A stretch of 41,634 nt of DNA, taken from an uncultured Bacteroidales bacterium. GTDB lineage: Bacteria; Bacteroidota; Bacteroidia; Bacteroidales; UBA932. Location of the stretch: positions 1 through 41,634 of the forward strand of contig CAMVGM010000017.1 of the NCBI GenBank assembly GCA_947167015.1, given 5' to 3'. Below the pieces are notes generated by a model. It was given only the letters and a program-made list of their open reading frames with translations. It did no database searches and had not been told where the DNA came from. Every line of letters starts with the position of its first letter. Positions within the stretch are counted from its first letter, which is position 1. Shown one piece after another: positions 19,134-27,714 of this stretch. A program made the translations under genes and the position numbers.

Positions 19134-21143
19134 ATGAGAAACTACAAAATGGTGATCCCGGTGCTGGTGCTCCTCTGTGCCGCCGCCTGCCAGAAGGAGG
19201 CGGGGCCCGTGGAGGAAGCGCGCGTCGCACCGGTCGTCCGCCTGGGCGGCGAAGTGGTTTCCGATGCCGTGATGGTCAAGTTCGGCCAGGTGCCGGACGA
19301 GGCAACGTTGCGTGCCTTGGAGGCTGAGCAGGGAGTGACTCTTCAAAGGGTATTCCCCTCCGCACCCGGAAAGGAAGAACTGGAGCGCCGCTTCGGCCTG
19401 GACCGCTGGTACGAGGCCGTGCTGACGGAGCCTGACGAATTGGACGTGAAGGTGCGCGCCCTATCCCGGGTGCGTGCGCTGGAAGTTGTTGAATATGAAT
19501 CCGTTGCCCGTAAGGAAACGGACGGCGGGGTCTTCCCGGCCACCGGCTCCGCGACCAAGGCCGGCACGGGTACCTTCAACGATCCGGAACTGATCAATCA
19601 ATGGAACTACAAGAACTACGGCAATACCTCCTTCTCCAAGACCAGCGCTGCCGGAGCGGACGTGAACGTGACCGAGGTTTGGGCCGGCTTGTGTGCGGGC
19701 GATCCGGATATCATCGTGGCCGTGGTGGACGAAGGCGTGAAGTATGACCATCCGGACCTGAAGGACAACATGTGGGTGAACAAAGGCGAAGTCCCCGGAA
19801 ACGGCGTCGACGATGACGGCAACGGCTATGTCGATGACGTGTACGGCTACAATTTCGTGTCCGACGGCCCCATCACCTGGGATAACCCCGTGTATGACGC
19901 CAACGGTTATAACGTGGGCGACAGCGGCCACGGGACGCACTGCGCCGGCACCATCGCCGCCGTCAACAACAACGGCAAGGGCGTCTGCGGCGTTGCCGGC
20001 GGCTCCGGCAACGGAGACGGCTGCCGCATCATGAGCTGCCAGATCTTCTCCGCCGGCGACGGCGGAAGCGGCAAGACGGTCTCCAAAGCCATCAAATATG
20101 CGGCCGACATGGGTGCATCCGTCATCTCCTGTTCTTACGGATACACCGCGGCTTTTGCATCTGACAACGCTTACATCAGCCGCGTAGGTTCGGCGGAGAT
20201 CGACGCCATCCACTATTTCGAGGCCTGCAAGAACAATCCTGTCCTGGACGGCAACATCGCCATCTTCGCCGCGGGCAACGAGAGCCACGACTACGCCCAT
20301 TACCCGGGCGCGTTCTACGACATCATCAGCGTGTCGGCCTTCGGACCGGACTTCCTGCCCGCCTATTACACCAATTACGGGCCGGGCTGCAACATTTCCG
20401 CCCCGGGCGGGGAGTATTATCACAACGTTGGCGAGAAGTCGATGATCCTGTCCACGCTACCCAAGGAACTCTACAATACCGACTACGGCTACATGCAGGG
20501 CACCTCGATGGCCTGCCCGCACGTCAGCGGCGTGGTCGCCCTGGGCCTTTCTTATGCCAAGAAACTGGGGAAGAAGTTCACCCGCGACGAATTCAAGCGC
20601 ATGATCCTGGCTTCCGTGTCCGACATCGACCAGCGGATCGGCAGCAAGCAGGAGAAGACCTATACCGGACGTGCCCCCCTGAAGATGGCGCCTTACTATC
20701 ACCAGATGGGTACGGGAGCCATTGACGCCTGGCGTCTGGCGATGCACATCGAGGGTTTGCCCACGCTCACGGCCGGGCTCGGCAAGCAGCAGTGGATCGA
20801 TCTCTCTTCCACTTTCGGCACGGCTTCCGTGAGCCTCACCTATCTCAAGGTGGAGGTCCCCGATGCCGTGGTCAGTTCTATGGGCCTGCAAAAGGTCAGT
20901 GCGACCAATACGGAGAAGTATCCGGCCGTCGCCGATGAGAACGGCTATGCCTACGTGCAGTTCGGCCGGCTCTACATCCACCCTACGAAGGTGGGTTCCG
21001 GCAAGATCACGATCACGGCGGTCGGCGGCGGCGACCACGTGGGTGGCGGGAGCAACCCTCCCGGCGGCATGACCCTGACGCAAAGTGTTTCAATCATCGC
21101 CCGTGATGCGGACGGTGGCAACGGTACGGGAGGATGGCTGTAA
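19134..21143 (+). CDS. S8 subtilisin-like serine protease lipoprotein
   Basis: Surface or periplasmic endopeptidase of 669 residues. ATG 19134 follows a -7 box and opens a signal peptide with lipobox CAAAC. A propeptide-like region (about 35-125) resembles that of the protease at 6676-8919 (both have RVFP and, about 20 residues later, RWY). The catalytic triad is Asp199 (VVDEG), His266 (SGHGTHCAGT) and Ser458 (GTSMACPHVSG). An insert with GNGVDDDGNGYVDD, typical of calcium-binding S8 enzymes, follows the Asp. The C terminus is a beta-rich stretch ending in glycines, without a type IX sorting domain. A small lipoprotein gene overlaps its stop by one base. Confidence 0.93.
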   Translation: MRNYKMVIPVLVLLCAAACQKEAGPVEEARVAPVVRLGGEVVSDAVMVKFGQVPDEATLRALEAEQGVTLQRVFPSAPGKEELERRFGLDRWYEAVLTEPDELDVKVRALSRVRALEVVEYESVARKETDGGVFPATGSATKAGTGTFNDPELINQWNYKNYGNTSFSKTSAAGADVNVTEVWAGLCAGDPDIIVAVVDEGVKYDHPDLKDNMWVNKGEVPGNGVDDDGNGYVDDVYGYNFVSDGPITWDNPVYDANGYNVGDSGHGTHCAGTIAAVNNNGKGVCGVAGGSGNGDGCRIMSCQIFSAGDGGSGKTVSKAIKYAADMGASVISCSYGYTAAFASDNAYISRVGSAEIDAIHYFEACKNNPVLDGNIAIFAAGNESHDYAHYPGAFYDIISVSAFGPDFLPAYYTNYGPGCNISAPGGEYYHNVGEKSMILSTLPKELYNTDYGYMQGTSMACPHVSGVVALGLSYAKKLGKKFTRDEFKRMILASVSDIDQRIGSKQEKTYTGRAPLKMAPYYHQMGTGAIDAWRLAMHIEGLPTLTAGLGKQQWIDLSSTFGTASVSLTYLKVEVPDAVVSSMGLQKVSATNTEKYPAVADENGYAYVQFGRLYIHPTKVGSGKITITAVGGGDHVGGGSNPPGGMTLTQSVSIIARDADGGNGTGGWL

Positions 21144-21559
21144 TGAAAAAGTTTTTGTTTATCCTGGCACTGGCGGCCGCGTTGGTTGCCTGCCAGAAAC
21201 CGGATGATCCCGTCAAGCAGGCGACGGATGTGAGCGGCGTCTGGGAACTGACGAACGTTTCCACCAAAGCGAGCGTGGGCTCCGTGCAGGTGAGCGTGTA
21301 TCTGGACCTTGTCGCCGGAGGCAGCTTCACGCTGTACCAGAAGATCGGCGACGGCCGTTACACGGTTTTCAAAGGGAGCTGGAAGCTCTCGGAAGACGAT
21401 CTCCTGTCCGGCACCTATGAGGACGGCAAGGCGTGGGGCCCTTATGAGGCCACCGTGTCCGGCAGCACGATGACCCTGGTCACCGCCGGGGGCAAGGAAG
21501 TGGACAGCTACAAGAAGATCGCGTCCATCCCGGATTCCGTCACGTCAAATACGTATTAG
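21143..21559 (+). CDS. Small lipocalin-like lipoprotein
   Basis: A 138-residue lipoprotein (MKKFLFILALAAALVACQK, lipobox LVAC). The body VSGVWELTNVS, then FTLYQKIGDGRY, GSWKLSEDDLLSGTYEDG and MTLVTAGG, matches the pattern of Bacteroidota lipocalin-like domains (a GxWxL opening followed by short beta strands and a final threonine-rich strand). The ATG at 21143 shares one base with the protease stop (TAATG), so the two are coupled; it could be a binding partner or inhibitor-like companion of the protease, but nothing in the sequence proves this. Confidence 0.75.
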   Translation: MKKFLFILALAAALVACQKPDDPVKQATDVSGVWELTNVSTKASVGSVQVSVYLDLVAGGSFTLYQKIGDGRYTVFKGSWKLSEDDLLSGTYEDGKAWGPYEATVSGSTMTLVTAGGKEVDSYKKIASIPDSVTSNTY

Positions 21560-21613
21560 GCGGGGCAGTTTTTGCTGACACTTCCCGTTAATCAAGAGAC
21601 AGCCTGCAAGAGA

Positions 21614-22951
21614 ATGCACAGACCCTGGTTCCCGGCAACCCTCTTCCTGCTGGTGCTGCTGGGCACCGGTTGTGCGCGTGTTGCCTTCGAAGACAGCGCG
21701 CAGCTGCCGCCCATCGTGCCGGACTATGCCGGCGTGACCGTCCCGGAAGGGATGGCCGCCCTCTCTTTCGAGATGGCGGACGGACGGCCTTTCCGGGTGG
21801 AGCGCCGGCGCGATGGCGACACCCTCTTCTTCTCCGTGCGTGCCTGGGACAGGAAGACCCGGCGCGGCGTGCGCTATGCCCCGTTCAAGGTATATGTGTC
21901 GCAGGATCCCATCGATCCGTACATCGCGTACCGCCTGATCGAGCCTTCTTATGAGGGCTGGAAGGAAATGGGCCTTTATACACGGGAACTGGCCACCTTC
22001 CGGGAGCATCCGATCGTCACCAACCGGGACAACCGGGGCGGCTGTGTCAACTGCCACCATTTCCCTTCCGGGGATCCTTCCCGGATGATGTTCCACGCCC
22101 GGGGCGCGGGCGGCGGTACGGTCTTCCTGGAAGGGGACGACGCCCGCCTGATCAACCTGACTACGGTGGGACCCCGCAAGCAGGGGGTGTATCCCGCGTG
22201 GCACCCGTCCGGGCGCTACATCGCTTTCTCCTCGAACGCCACCCACCAGAGCTTCCCGATCTACGGGCACCAGCAGGTGGAGGTGTACGACCAGTCTTCG
22301 GACCTGATCCTGATGGATTTGCAGACGGATTCCGTATCGGTCCGGCCTTCCGTGTGCGGGGATGCCCGCATGGAGACCTTCCCGGCCTGGTCGCCGGACG
22401 GGAGCGAACTCTATTTCTGTGTGGCGGACAGCCTGTCCGACGTGGTGGATAACCGCTCCCGGGTGCATTACCGGCTCGAGGCCATCGCTTTCCGGGACGG
22501 CCAGTTCGACGGCGATCCCTACCCGGTGTGGCAGTGCGATACGCTGTCGGTATCCTTCCCGCGCGTCAACGGGAAATGGATGCTGTTCACCGCCGCCGCC
22601 TACGGGACTTTCCCGATCTGGCACCCCGAGGCCGACCTGTACCTGATGGACCTGGAAACGGGAGAAGCCGCCCCGGCGGAGGCGTTGAACAGCCTCGAGT
22701 CCGACAGTTACCACAGCTGGTCTTCCAATGGCCGCTGGCTGCTGTTCAGCAGCCGCCGGCTGGACGGCCGCTACACGCGCCTGTACATCGCCCATTTCGA
22801 TGGGGAGGGCCATTTCAGCAAGCCGTTCCTGTTGCCGCAGAAGCGCTATTCGCACAATGTCCTGCGGCTCAAGTCCTACAACGTTCCCGAATTCGTAAAA
22901 GGGGATCCCGGCCGTCACAGCCGGGCCGTTTCCCGCCTGTTTGCCCAATGA
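21614..22951 (+). CDS. PD40/TolB-like propeller lipoprotein with CxxCH motif
   Basis: A 445-residue lipoprotein (lipobox LGTGC). The start at 21614 places the signal peptide correctly; a TTG 42 bases upstream would add a polar tail in front of it. Residues about 130-160 hold GGCVNCHHF, where Cys144, Cys147 and His148 form a canonical c-type heme attachment motif. The C-terminal two thirds carry propeller-type repeats such as GVYPAWHPSGRYIAFSS, TFPAWSPDGSELYF and SYHSWSSNGRWLLFSSRR. Bacteroidota relatives with a similar CVNCH motif and PD40 repeats exist as I recall them. It opens a six-gene run with overlapping ends. Function is unknown; a heme-bearing or metal-binding envelope sensor or scaffold is possible. 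Confidence 0.8.
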   Translation: MHRPWFPATLFLLVLLGTGCARVAFEDSAQLPPIVPDYAGVTVPEGMAALSFEMADGRPFRVERRRDGDTLFFSVRAWDRKTRRGVRYAPFKVYVSQDPIDPYIAYRLIEPSYEGWKEMGLYTRELATFREHPIVTNRDNRGGCVNCHHFPSGDPSRMMFHARGAGGGTVFLEGDDARLINLTTVGPRKQGVYPAWHPSGRYIAFSSNATHQSFPIYGHQQVEVYDQSSDLILMDLQTDSVSVRPSVCGDARMETFPAWSPDGSELYFCVADSLSDVVDNRSRVHYRLEAIAFRDGQFDGDPYPVWQCDTLSVSFPRVNGKWMLFTAAAYGTFPIWHPEADLYLMDLETGEAAPAEALNSLESDSYHSWSSNGRWLLFSSRRLDGRYTRLYIAHFDGEGHFSKPFLLPQKRYSHNVLRLKSYNVPEFVKGDPGRHSRAVSRLFAQ

Positions 22952-24315
22952 GAAAGGCCGTCATACCCGTCCTGCTGCTCCTCGGAGTGTTCCTGGTGAG
23001 CTGGCTATGCCAGCCTTTCACCCTGATCTGCCAGGAGTACGAGGGCCTGTTCCTTGCCACGCCGGACGCCTGGGCGCGGGCTTTCGCCCAGCCGTTTCCG
23101 CTGTCCGGCATCCTGTCCGATTTCCTGATCCAGTTCTATCGGGACCCGGTGTACGGGGCGCTGATCACGGCAGTCATCGTGGCGTTGGTGTTCCTGCTGC
23201 TGCGCGGGATCCTGTCCCGCCGGGGGCTTCCCGTCACCGACACGCTCTCCGCGCTGGGCGCGGGCGTGCTGTGGTTTTTCCTGGCCCGCTCTCCGGAGCC
23301 CAAGCCGGCCGTGGCGGCGCTGCTGATCCTGCTGGGGCTGTGGCTGCTGTCGCTCCTGCTGCCTGTCCGGAAGGGGAAGGCCTGGCGGGCCGACCTGCCC
23401 GTAGCCGCCGCGCTGGTGCTGGCGGCTGCCGCCGGGACGGTGTTCAGCCCCGCCGTGCAGCGGACCGAGCGCTTCTCGCGGGTCAAGCGGGATGCGCTCT
23501 ACGGGGTGTGGGACGACCTGCTGAAAGCGGTGCCGCCGTCCGTGGCCGAAAAAGATGGGGAACTGACGCCCTTCGCCCTGCTGGCCCTGTCGGCAAAAGG
23601 GCAGCTCGGCGAGAAGATGTTCTCCTATCCGGTGTATTCTGAGAACGACCTGGACATGTGCGACTACGACGGCAACGCGGAATACTACACGAGCCTGCTG
23701 TTCAAGGCGGCCCTGTACCAGCACCTGGGCTGCTACAACGAGGCGGTCCACAACTATTGCCAGTGGGCTACGCAGCTGCGCAAAGGCACGGGTTTCATCG
23801 TCCTGCGCAAGCTGGTCGAGATGTACTGCCTGCTGGGCGACTACACCCTGATGGAGAAATACTGCCGGGTGCTGGACCACAGCCTGCTGCACCGCAGCTA
23901 TGTGAAATACTACCGCGCCCAGGCGGCGCAGGGGGAGGCCCACGCGACGGAGCCCGCCGCCGTCCGTTCCGTGATCCCGGTCATCAGCCACGACCCCCTG
24001 TACAACCTGCTTCAGCTGGAGTCGGCGGGCATCCACGCCGCATCGTCGGCCGACCGCACCCTGGCGACCATCCTGCTGCGGGGCAACCCGGCGCAGCTGC
24101 GCAGCGTCCTGGAGCGGCTGGGACCCTCCTATGAACGCATTCCCAAACATTTCCAGGAAGCCATGGTGTTCTATGGCATCCGCTCCGGCAACGTGGACGC
24201 TTCCGTGGTCGAACGGTATTCGGCCTTCGTGGAGGACCTCCAGCTCCTGACGGACGAGCAATTGATCGAACGTTACCGGGACACCGCTTTTATCTATTTG
24301 CAATATGCTCTTTGA
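22948..24315 (+). CDS. Polytopic membrane protein with TPR-like C-terminal part
   Basis: A 455-residue protein. ATG 22948 overlaps the previous stop as ATGA. About five membrane helices occupy residues 1-170, with a conserved-looking periplasmic segment FTLICQEYEGLFLATPD after the first. The remaining 280 residues are soluble and helical with TPR-like pairs (LGCYNEAVHNYCQW, LGDYTLMEKYCRVL). The architecture and setting resemble DUF6057-type proteins of Bacteroidota, an assignment from memory. It probably anchors a periplasmic or cytoplasmic scaffold for the operon's products; no enzymatic motif is visible. Confidence 0.7.
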   Translation: MRKAVIPVLLLLGVFLVSWLCQPFTLICQEYEGLFLATPDAWARAFAQPFPLSGILSDFLIQFYRDPVYGALITAVIVALVFLLLRGILSRRGLPVTDTLSALGAGVLWFFLARSPEPKPAVAALLILLGLWLLSLLLPVRKGKAWRADLPVAAALVLAAAAGTVFSPAVQRTERFSRVKRDALYGVWDDLLKAVPPSVAEKDGELTPFALLALSAKGQLGEKMFSYPVYSENDLDMCDYDGNAEYYTSLLFKAALYQHLGCYNEAVHNYCQWATQLRKGTGFIVLRKLVEMYCLLGDYTLMEKYCRVLDHSLLHRSYVKYYRAQAAQGEAHATEPAAVRSVIPVISHDPLYNLLQLESAGIHAASSADRTLATILLRGNPAQLRSVLERLGPSYERIPKHFQEAMVFYGIRSGNVDASVVERYSAFVEDLQLLTDEQLIERYRDTAFIYLQYAL

Positions 24316-25060
24316 CACCCGCTTTTTACGCCGGTTCCTGCCGCTGGCGGCCGGGAGCGTGCTCCTGTGCCTCGCCGGACCGGATGCCGCCGCGCAGCAG
24401 CACAGGGAAGAGACGCGCGCCTTCCAGCAGGCTGCCGGCATCCAGACGGCGATGCTTCGCGGCAAGCAGGCGGCGCGGTATGATTTCCCCGCCAACGGCA
24501 ATCCTTACTGGATCTCCGCCGAATACCGCACGGGCGATCTGGTCATTGACGGAAACGCCTACTACGGCGTCCCCGTAAACATCGACGCCGTCGCGCAGCG
24601 GCTGCTGGTCCGGGTGGGCGAGAGCCAGGTGGCGGTGGCGCTGCAGCCGGACCGGGTCCGCAGCATCGACTCGGAGGGCCGGCACTTCGTGGGGGTCGGC
24701 GTGGACGGTCCGCTGCCCGCAGGTTTCTACGAAGTCATCGGGGACGGGGCGGAATGTGTCTGGAAGCACGTCGTGAAGGTGCTCAACTCTTCTCCGGACA
24801 ACGTCAACGGGGATCCGATCGGGTACCGGGATCCCAACTACCGCGCGGACGTATCGCGCTATTTCGCCCTGCACCGGAGTTATTACTTCCGGGATGCGGA
24901 GGGGAACTTCCGCCGGGTGCGGAACAAGGCCGCGCTGCTGCGCTGCCTGGGTTCCCGCAAGCGGGAAGTCCGCCAGGCGCTCAATGCTTCCGGTCTCGCC
25001 CGGCAGGAGATGGATTTCGATGAGTTCTGCCGTGTCGTCCTTGAACTTGCCGCCCGATGA
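24305..25060 (+). CDS. Secreted protein of unknown function
   Basis: A 251-residue protein with a signal peptide (hydrophobic core PLAAGSVLLCLAG, cleavage probably after DAAA). No family is recognised. The body is mixed alpha/beta with SAEYRTGDLVIDGNAYYGVP near residue 75 and a basic, helical C terminus. Its start lies inside the last 11 bases of the preceding gene and its stop overlaps the TonB-receptor start as ATGA, so it belongs to the same transcript. A periplasmic accessory role to the receptor is the simplest guess. Confidence 0.7.
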   Translation: MLFDTRFLRRFLPLAAGSVLLCLAGPDAAAQQHREETRAFQQAAGIQTAMLRGKQAARYDFPANGNPYWISAEYRTGDLVIDGNAYYGVPVNIDAVAQRLLVRVGESQVAVALQPDRVRSIDSEGRHFVGVGVDGPLPAGFYEVIGDGAECVWKHVVKVLNSSPDNVNGDPIGYRDPNYRADVSRYFALHRSYYFRDAEGNFRRVRNKAALLRCLGSRKREVRQALNASGLARQEMDFDEFCRVVLELAAR

Positions 25061-27714
25061 AACAGATGAAACGAATCTTTCTGACGCTCCTGCTCTTTCC
25101 GCTGCTGGCCGCGGGGCTCTCCGCACAGGACCTGGTGGAGGTGCGGCGCGTATCGCTGGACTCGCTGGTCCGTTTCCTGGACCGCGAGTTCCCGGAACAT
25201 TTCTATTGCATCCAGGATGAAGCGGAGCAGGCCACGTTCAGCGTGAGCGCTCCGCGGGACCGTTTCGTGGACGCGGCCTTCGAGCAGCTCCGCTCGGGCG
25301 GTTACGTCATCAGCGCCTACGGGCCGTTCCGTTTCGTGCTGCACGGCAAGTCCATCCGGGCGGAACTGCCCGCCGGCTATTTCGACCGGGGATCCTCCCT
25401 GCTGGACGACAGCGGCCTACAGCAGTTCCTTGCCGAGCAGCGCGCCGTGGCCATCTTCCAGAACAAGGTGTATGAAATCGGCGATCCGGGCGCGAAAAGC
25501 GGCGGAAAGGCCTATGTCAGCGGGCACGTGCGCGACGTCTCCTCGGGCGAGCCGCTTACCGGCGTGTCGGTGTACGACACGAAGAGCGGCGCCTATTCGG
25601 TGACCGACGCCGACGGCTTCTACCGCGTGGCCCTGCCCCTGGGCGAAGGCCAGCTCAGTCTCAGCGGCTATTCCCTCGAGGACATGCACCTCAACCTGAA
25701 GGTCTGGGACGACGGCACGCTCGACGTCGTGATGAAGGAGAAGGTGACCTCCCTGGCCGAAGCCGTGATCTCCGCCGACGCCGTCTCGCACCACCGTGAC
25801 GCCAAAATGGGCATCGAACGGGTGCGCATGGACGTGATCAACAAGATCCCCACGGCCTTCGGCGAGGGCGACATCATCAAGGCGGTGCTCACCCTGCCGG
25901 GCGTGAAGTCCGTGGGCGAGGCCTCCAGCGGCTTCAACGTGCGCGGCGGCTCCGCCGACCAGAATCTCATCCTGTTCAACGACGGCACCATCTACAGTCC
26001 GACGCATCTTTTCGGGCTGTTCTCCGCCTTCAATCCGGACGTAGTCAGCGAGGTGGAACTGTACAAGAGCAGCATCCCCGCCGAGTTCGGCGGCCGTATT
26101 TCCTCGGTGCTCGAGGTGCGCGGCCGGGAGGGCAACGCCAACAAGATCGCGGGCTCGCTGGGCATCGGCCTGCTGACCGGCCATTTCCATGTGGAGGGGC
26201 CCCTTTCCAAGGGACGCACCACCTTCATCGTGGGCGGACGTACGACTTACTCCAACTGGATCCTCAATCTCCTGCCGAAGAACAGCAACTACCACGGGGG
26301 CATGGCTTCCTTCAGCGACGTGAACGCCTCCGTCACGCACAAGGTCGATGACGCGAACACCCTGCAGGCGTCGTTCTACTGGTCCCGGGACGGGTTCTCC
26401 TTCGACCGCGACACCACTTTCCGCTACAACAACCTCAACGCTTCGCTGAAATGGCGCAGCCGCCTGGGAAGCCGGCTCAACCTCACGGCCGTGGCCGGCT
26501 ATGACCGCTACGGCGCGCAGTTCACCGACAACTTCAACGAGTGGTCGGGCTACCGGGTGTCCAATTCCGTCTCGCAGTTCTTCGGAAAGTTCGTTTTCCG
26601 CTATTCTCTGGCCGATGGGCACAATCTCTCGTTCGGCCTCAATGCCATCGGCTATGACCTGCGTCCGGGCGCCCTGGAGGGGCTGAGCGAAGGGACCTAT
26701 ATCCAGCCGCGCACGATGGACGCCCAGCATGCCCTGGAGCCCGCCCTCTTCCTGGGCGACAGCTGGACCGTGAGTCCGAAACTGACCCTCGACGGAGGCG
26801 TCCGGCTCAGCGGCCTGCTGGCGATGAACCCGTCGAAGTTCTTCCTGCATCCCGAGTTCCGCCTGTCCGGAAAGTATTCCTTCCTGGACAACCTGTCGTT
26901 CAAGGCCGGTTTCAACACGATGACCCAGTACGTGCACCTGCTGTCCAACACCTCGAGCATCTCGCCGATCGACACCTGGCAGCTGAGCAACGCGCAGGTG
27001 CGTCCGCAGACGGGCTGGCAGGCCGCCGCAGGCCTGTACTGGACCGTCGGCCCCGTGGACCTGACGCTGGAATCTTACTACAAGCAGACGCTCCACAGCC
27101 TCGACTACAAGTCTGGCGCCGTGCTGCTGATGAACGAACACCTGGCCGACGACCTCGTGCAGACGCGCGGCAAGGCCTGGGGCGTGGAACTGATGGCCAA
27201 GAAGGCCAGCGGCAAGCTGACCGGCTGGCTTTCCTACACTTACGCACGGACGCTGCTCCGGGAGATGCTGGACCGCGGCGTGGAGACCATCAACGGCGGC
27301 GACTGGTACAACGCCCCGTACGACAAGCCCCACGAAGTCAAGCTCGTGGCGAATTACAAGTTCACCCATCGCTACTCCCTGTCGGTCGACATGGACTATT
27401 CGACGGGGCGGCCCGTCACGCTGCCCGTGGGTTATTTCTACTACGCAGGCGGCTTCCGCCTGGCCTACTCCGAACGGAACAACTACCGGATTCCCGACTA
27501 CTTCCGGCTCGACCTGGCCGTGAACATCGAGCCCGGACACTATCTGAAGCAGTTTACGCACATGTCCTGGACCGTCGGCGTGTACAACGTCACCGGTCGC
27601 AAGAACACCTACTCGGTCTTCTACACCGCCGATCCGGGCGGAATGATCCGGGGAAAGATGCTCTCCGTGTTCGCCTGCCCCATCCCTTATGTCAATTTTA
27701 ATCTGAAATTCTGA
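25057..27714 (+). CDS. TonB-dependent receptor with N-terminal STN-like domain
   Basis: An outer-membrane importer of 885 residues. After the signal peptide (ending GLSAQ), residues about 25-105 resemble a secretin/TonB N-terminal (STN) domain. A carboxypeptidase-regulatory-like domain follows (about 150-230, GHVRDVSSGEPLTGVSVYD), then the plug (about 265-370, with GFNVRGGSADQNLILFNDG and PAEFGGRISSVLEV) and the barrel. Shorter than SusC-type proteins, it belongs to the receptors often paired with DUF4249 lipoproteins, and such a gene lies directly downstream. An in-frame ATG at 25066 is an alternative start. No FecR or ECF sigma gene is nearby. Substrate unknown. Confidence 0.92.
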   Translation: MKQMKRIFLTLLLFPLLAAGLSAQDLVEVRRVSLDSLVRFLDREFPEHFYCIQDEAEQATFSVSAPRDRFVDAAFEQLRSGGYVISAYGPFRFVLHGKSIRAELPAGYFDRGSSLLDDSGLQQFLAEQRAVAIFQNKVYEIGDPGAKSGGKAYVSGHVRDVSSGEPLTGVSVYDTKSGAYSVTDADGFYRVALPLGEGQLSLSGYSLEDMHLNLKVWDDGTLDVVMKEKVTSLAEAVISADAVSHHRDAKMGIERVRMDVINKIPTAFGEGDIIKAVLTLPGVKSVGEASSGFNVRGGSADQNLILFNDGTIYSPTHLFGLFSAFNPDVVSEVELYKSSIPAEFGGRISSVLEVRGREGNANKIAGSLGIGLLTGHFHVEGPLSKGRTTFIVGGRTTYSNWILNLLPKNSNYHGGMASFSDVNASVTHKVDDANTLQASFYWSRDGFSFDRDTTFRYNNLNASLKWRSRLGSRLNLTAVAGYDRYGAQFTDNFNEWSGYRVSNSVSQFFGKFVFRYSLADGHNLSFGLNAIGYDLRPGALEGLSEGTYIQPRTMDAQHALEPALFLGDSWTVSPKLTLDGGVRLSGLLAMNPSKFFLHPEFRLSGKYSFLDNLSFKAGFNTMTQYVHLLSNTSSISPIDTWQLSNAQVRPQTGWQAAAGLYWTVGPVDLTLESYYKQTLHSLDYKSGAVLLMNEHLADDLVQTRGKAWGVELMAKKASGKLTGWLSYTYARTLLREMLDRGVETINGGDWYNAPYDKPHEVKLVANYKFTHRYSLSVDMDYSTGRPVTLPVGYFYYAGGFRLAYSERNNYRIPDYFRLDLAVNIEPGHYLKQFTHMSWTVGVYNVTGRKNTYSVFYTADPGGMIRGKMLSVFACPIPYVNFNLKF

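Noticed and set aside
22528..22947. A longer start for the polytopic membrane protein
   Set aside because: The first 140 residues would be read from the propeller gene in another frame; the ATG at 22948 overlapping the upstream stop gives a proper N-terminal membrane helix.
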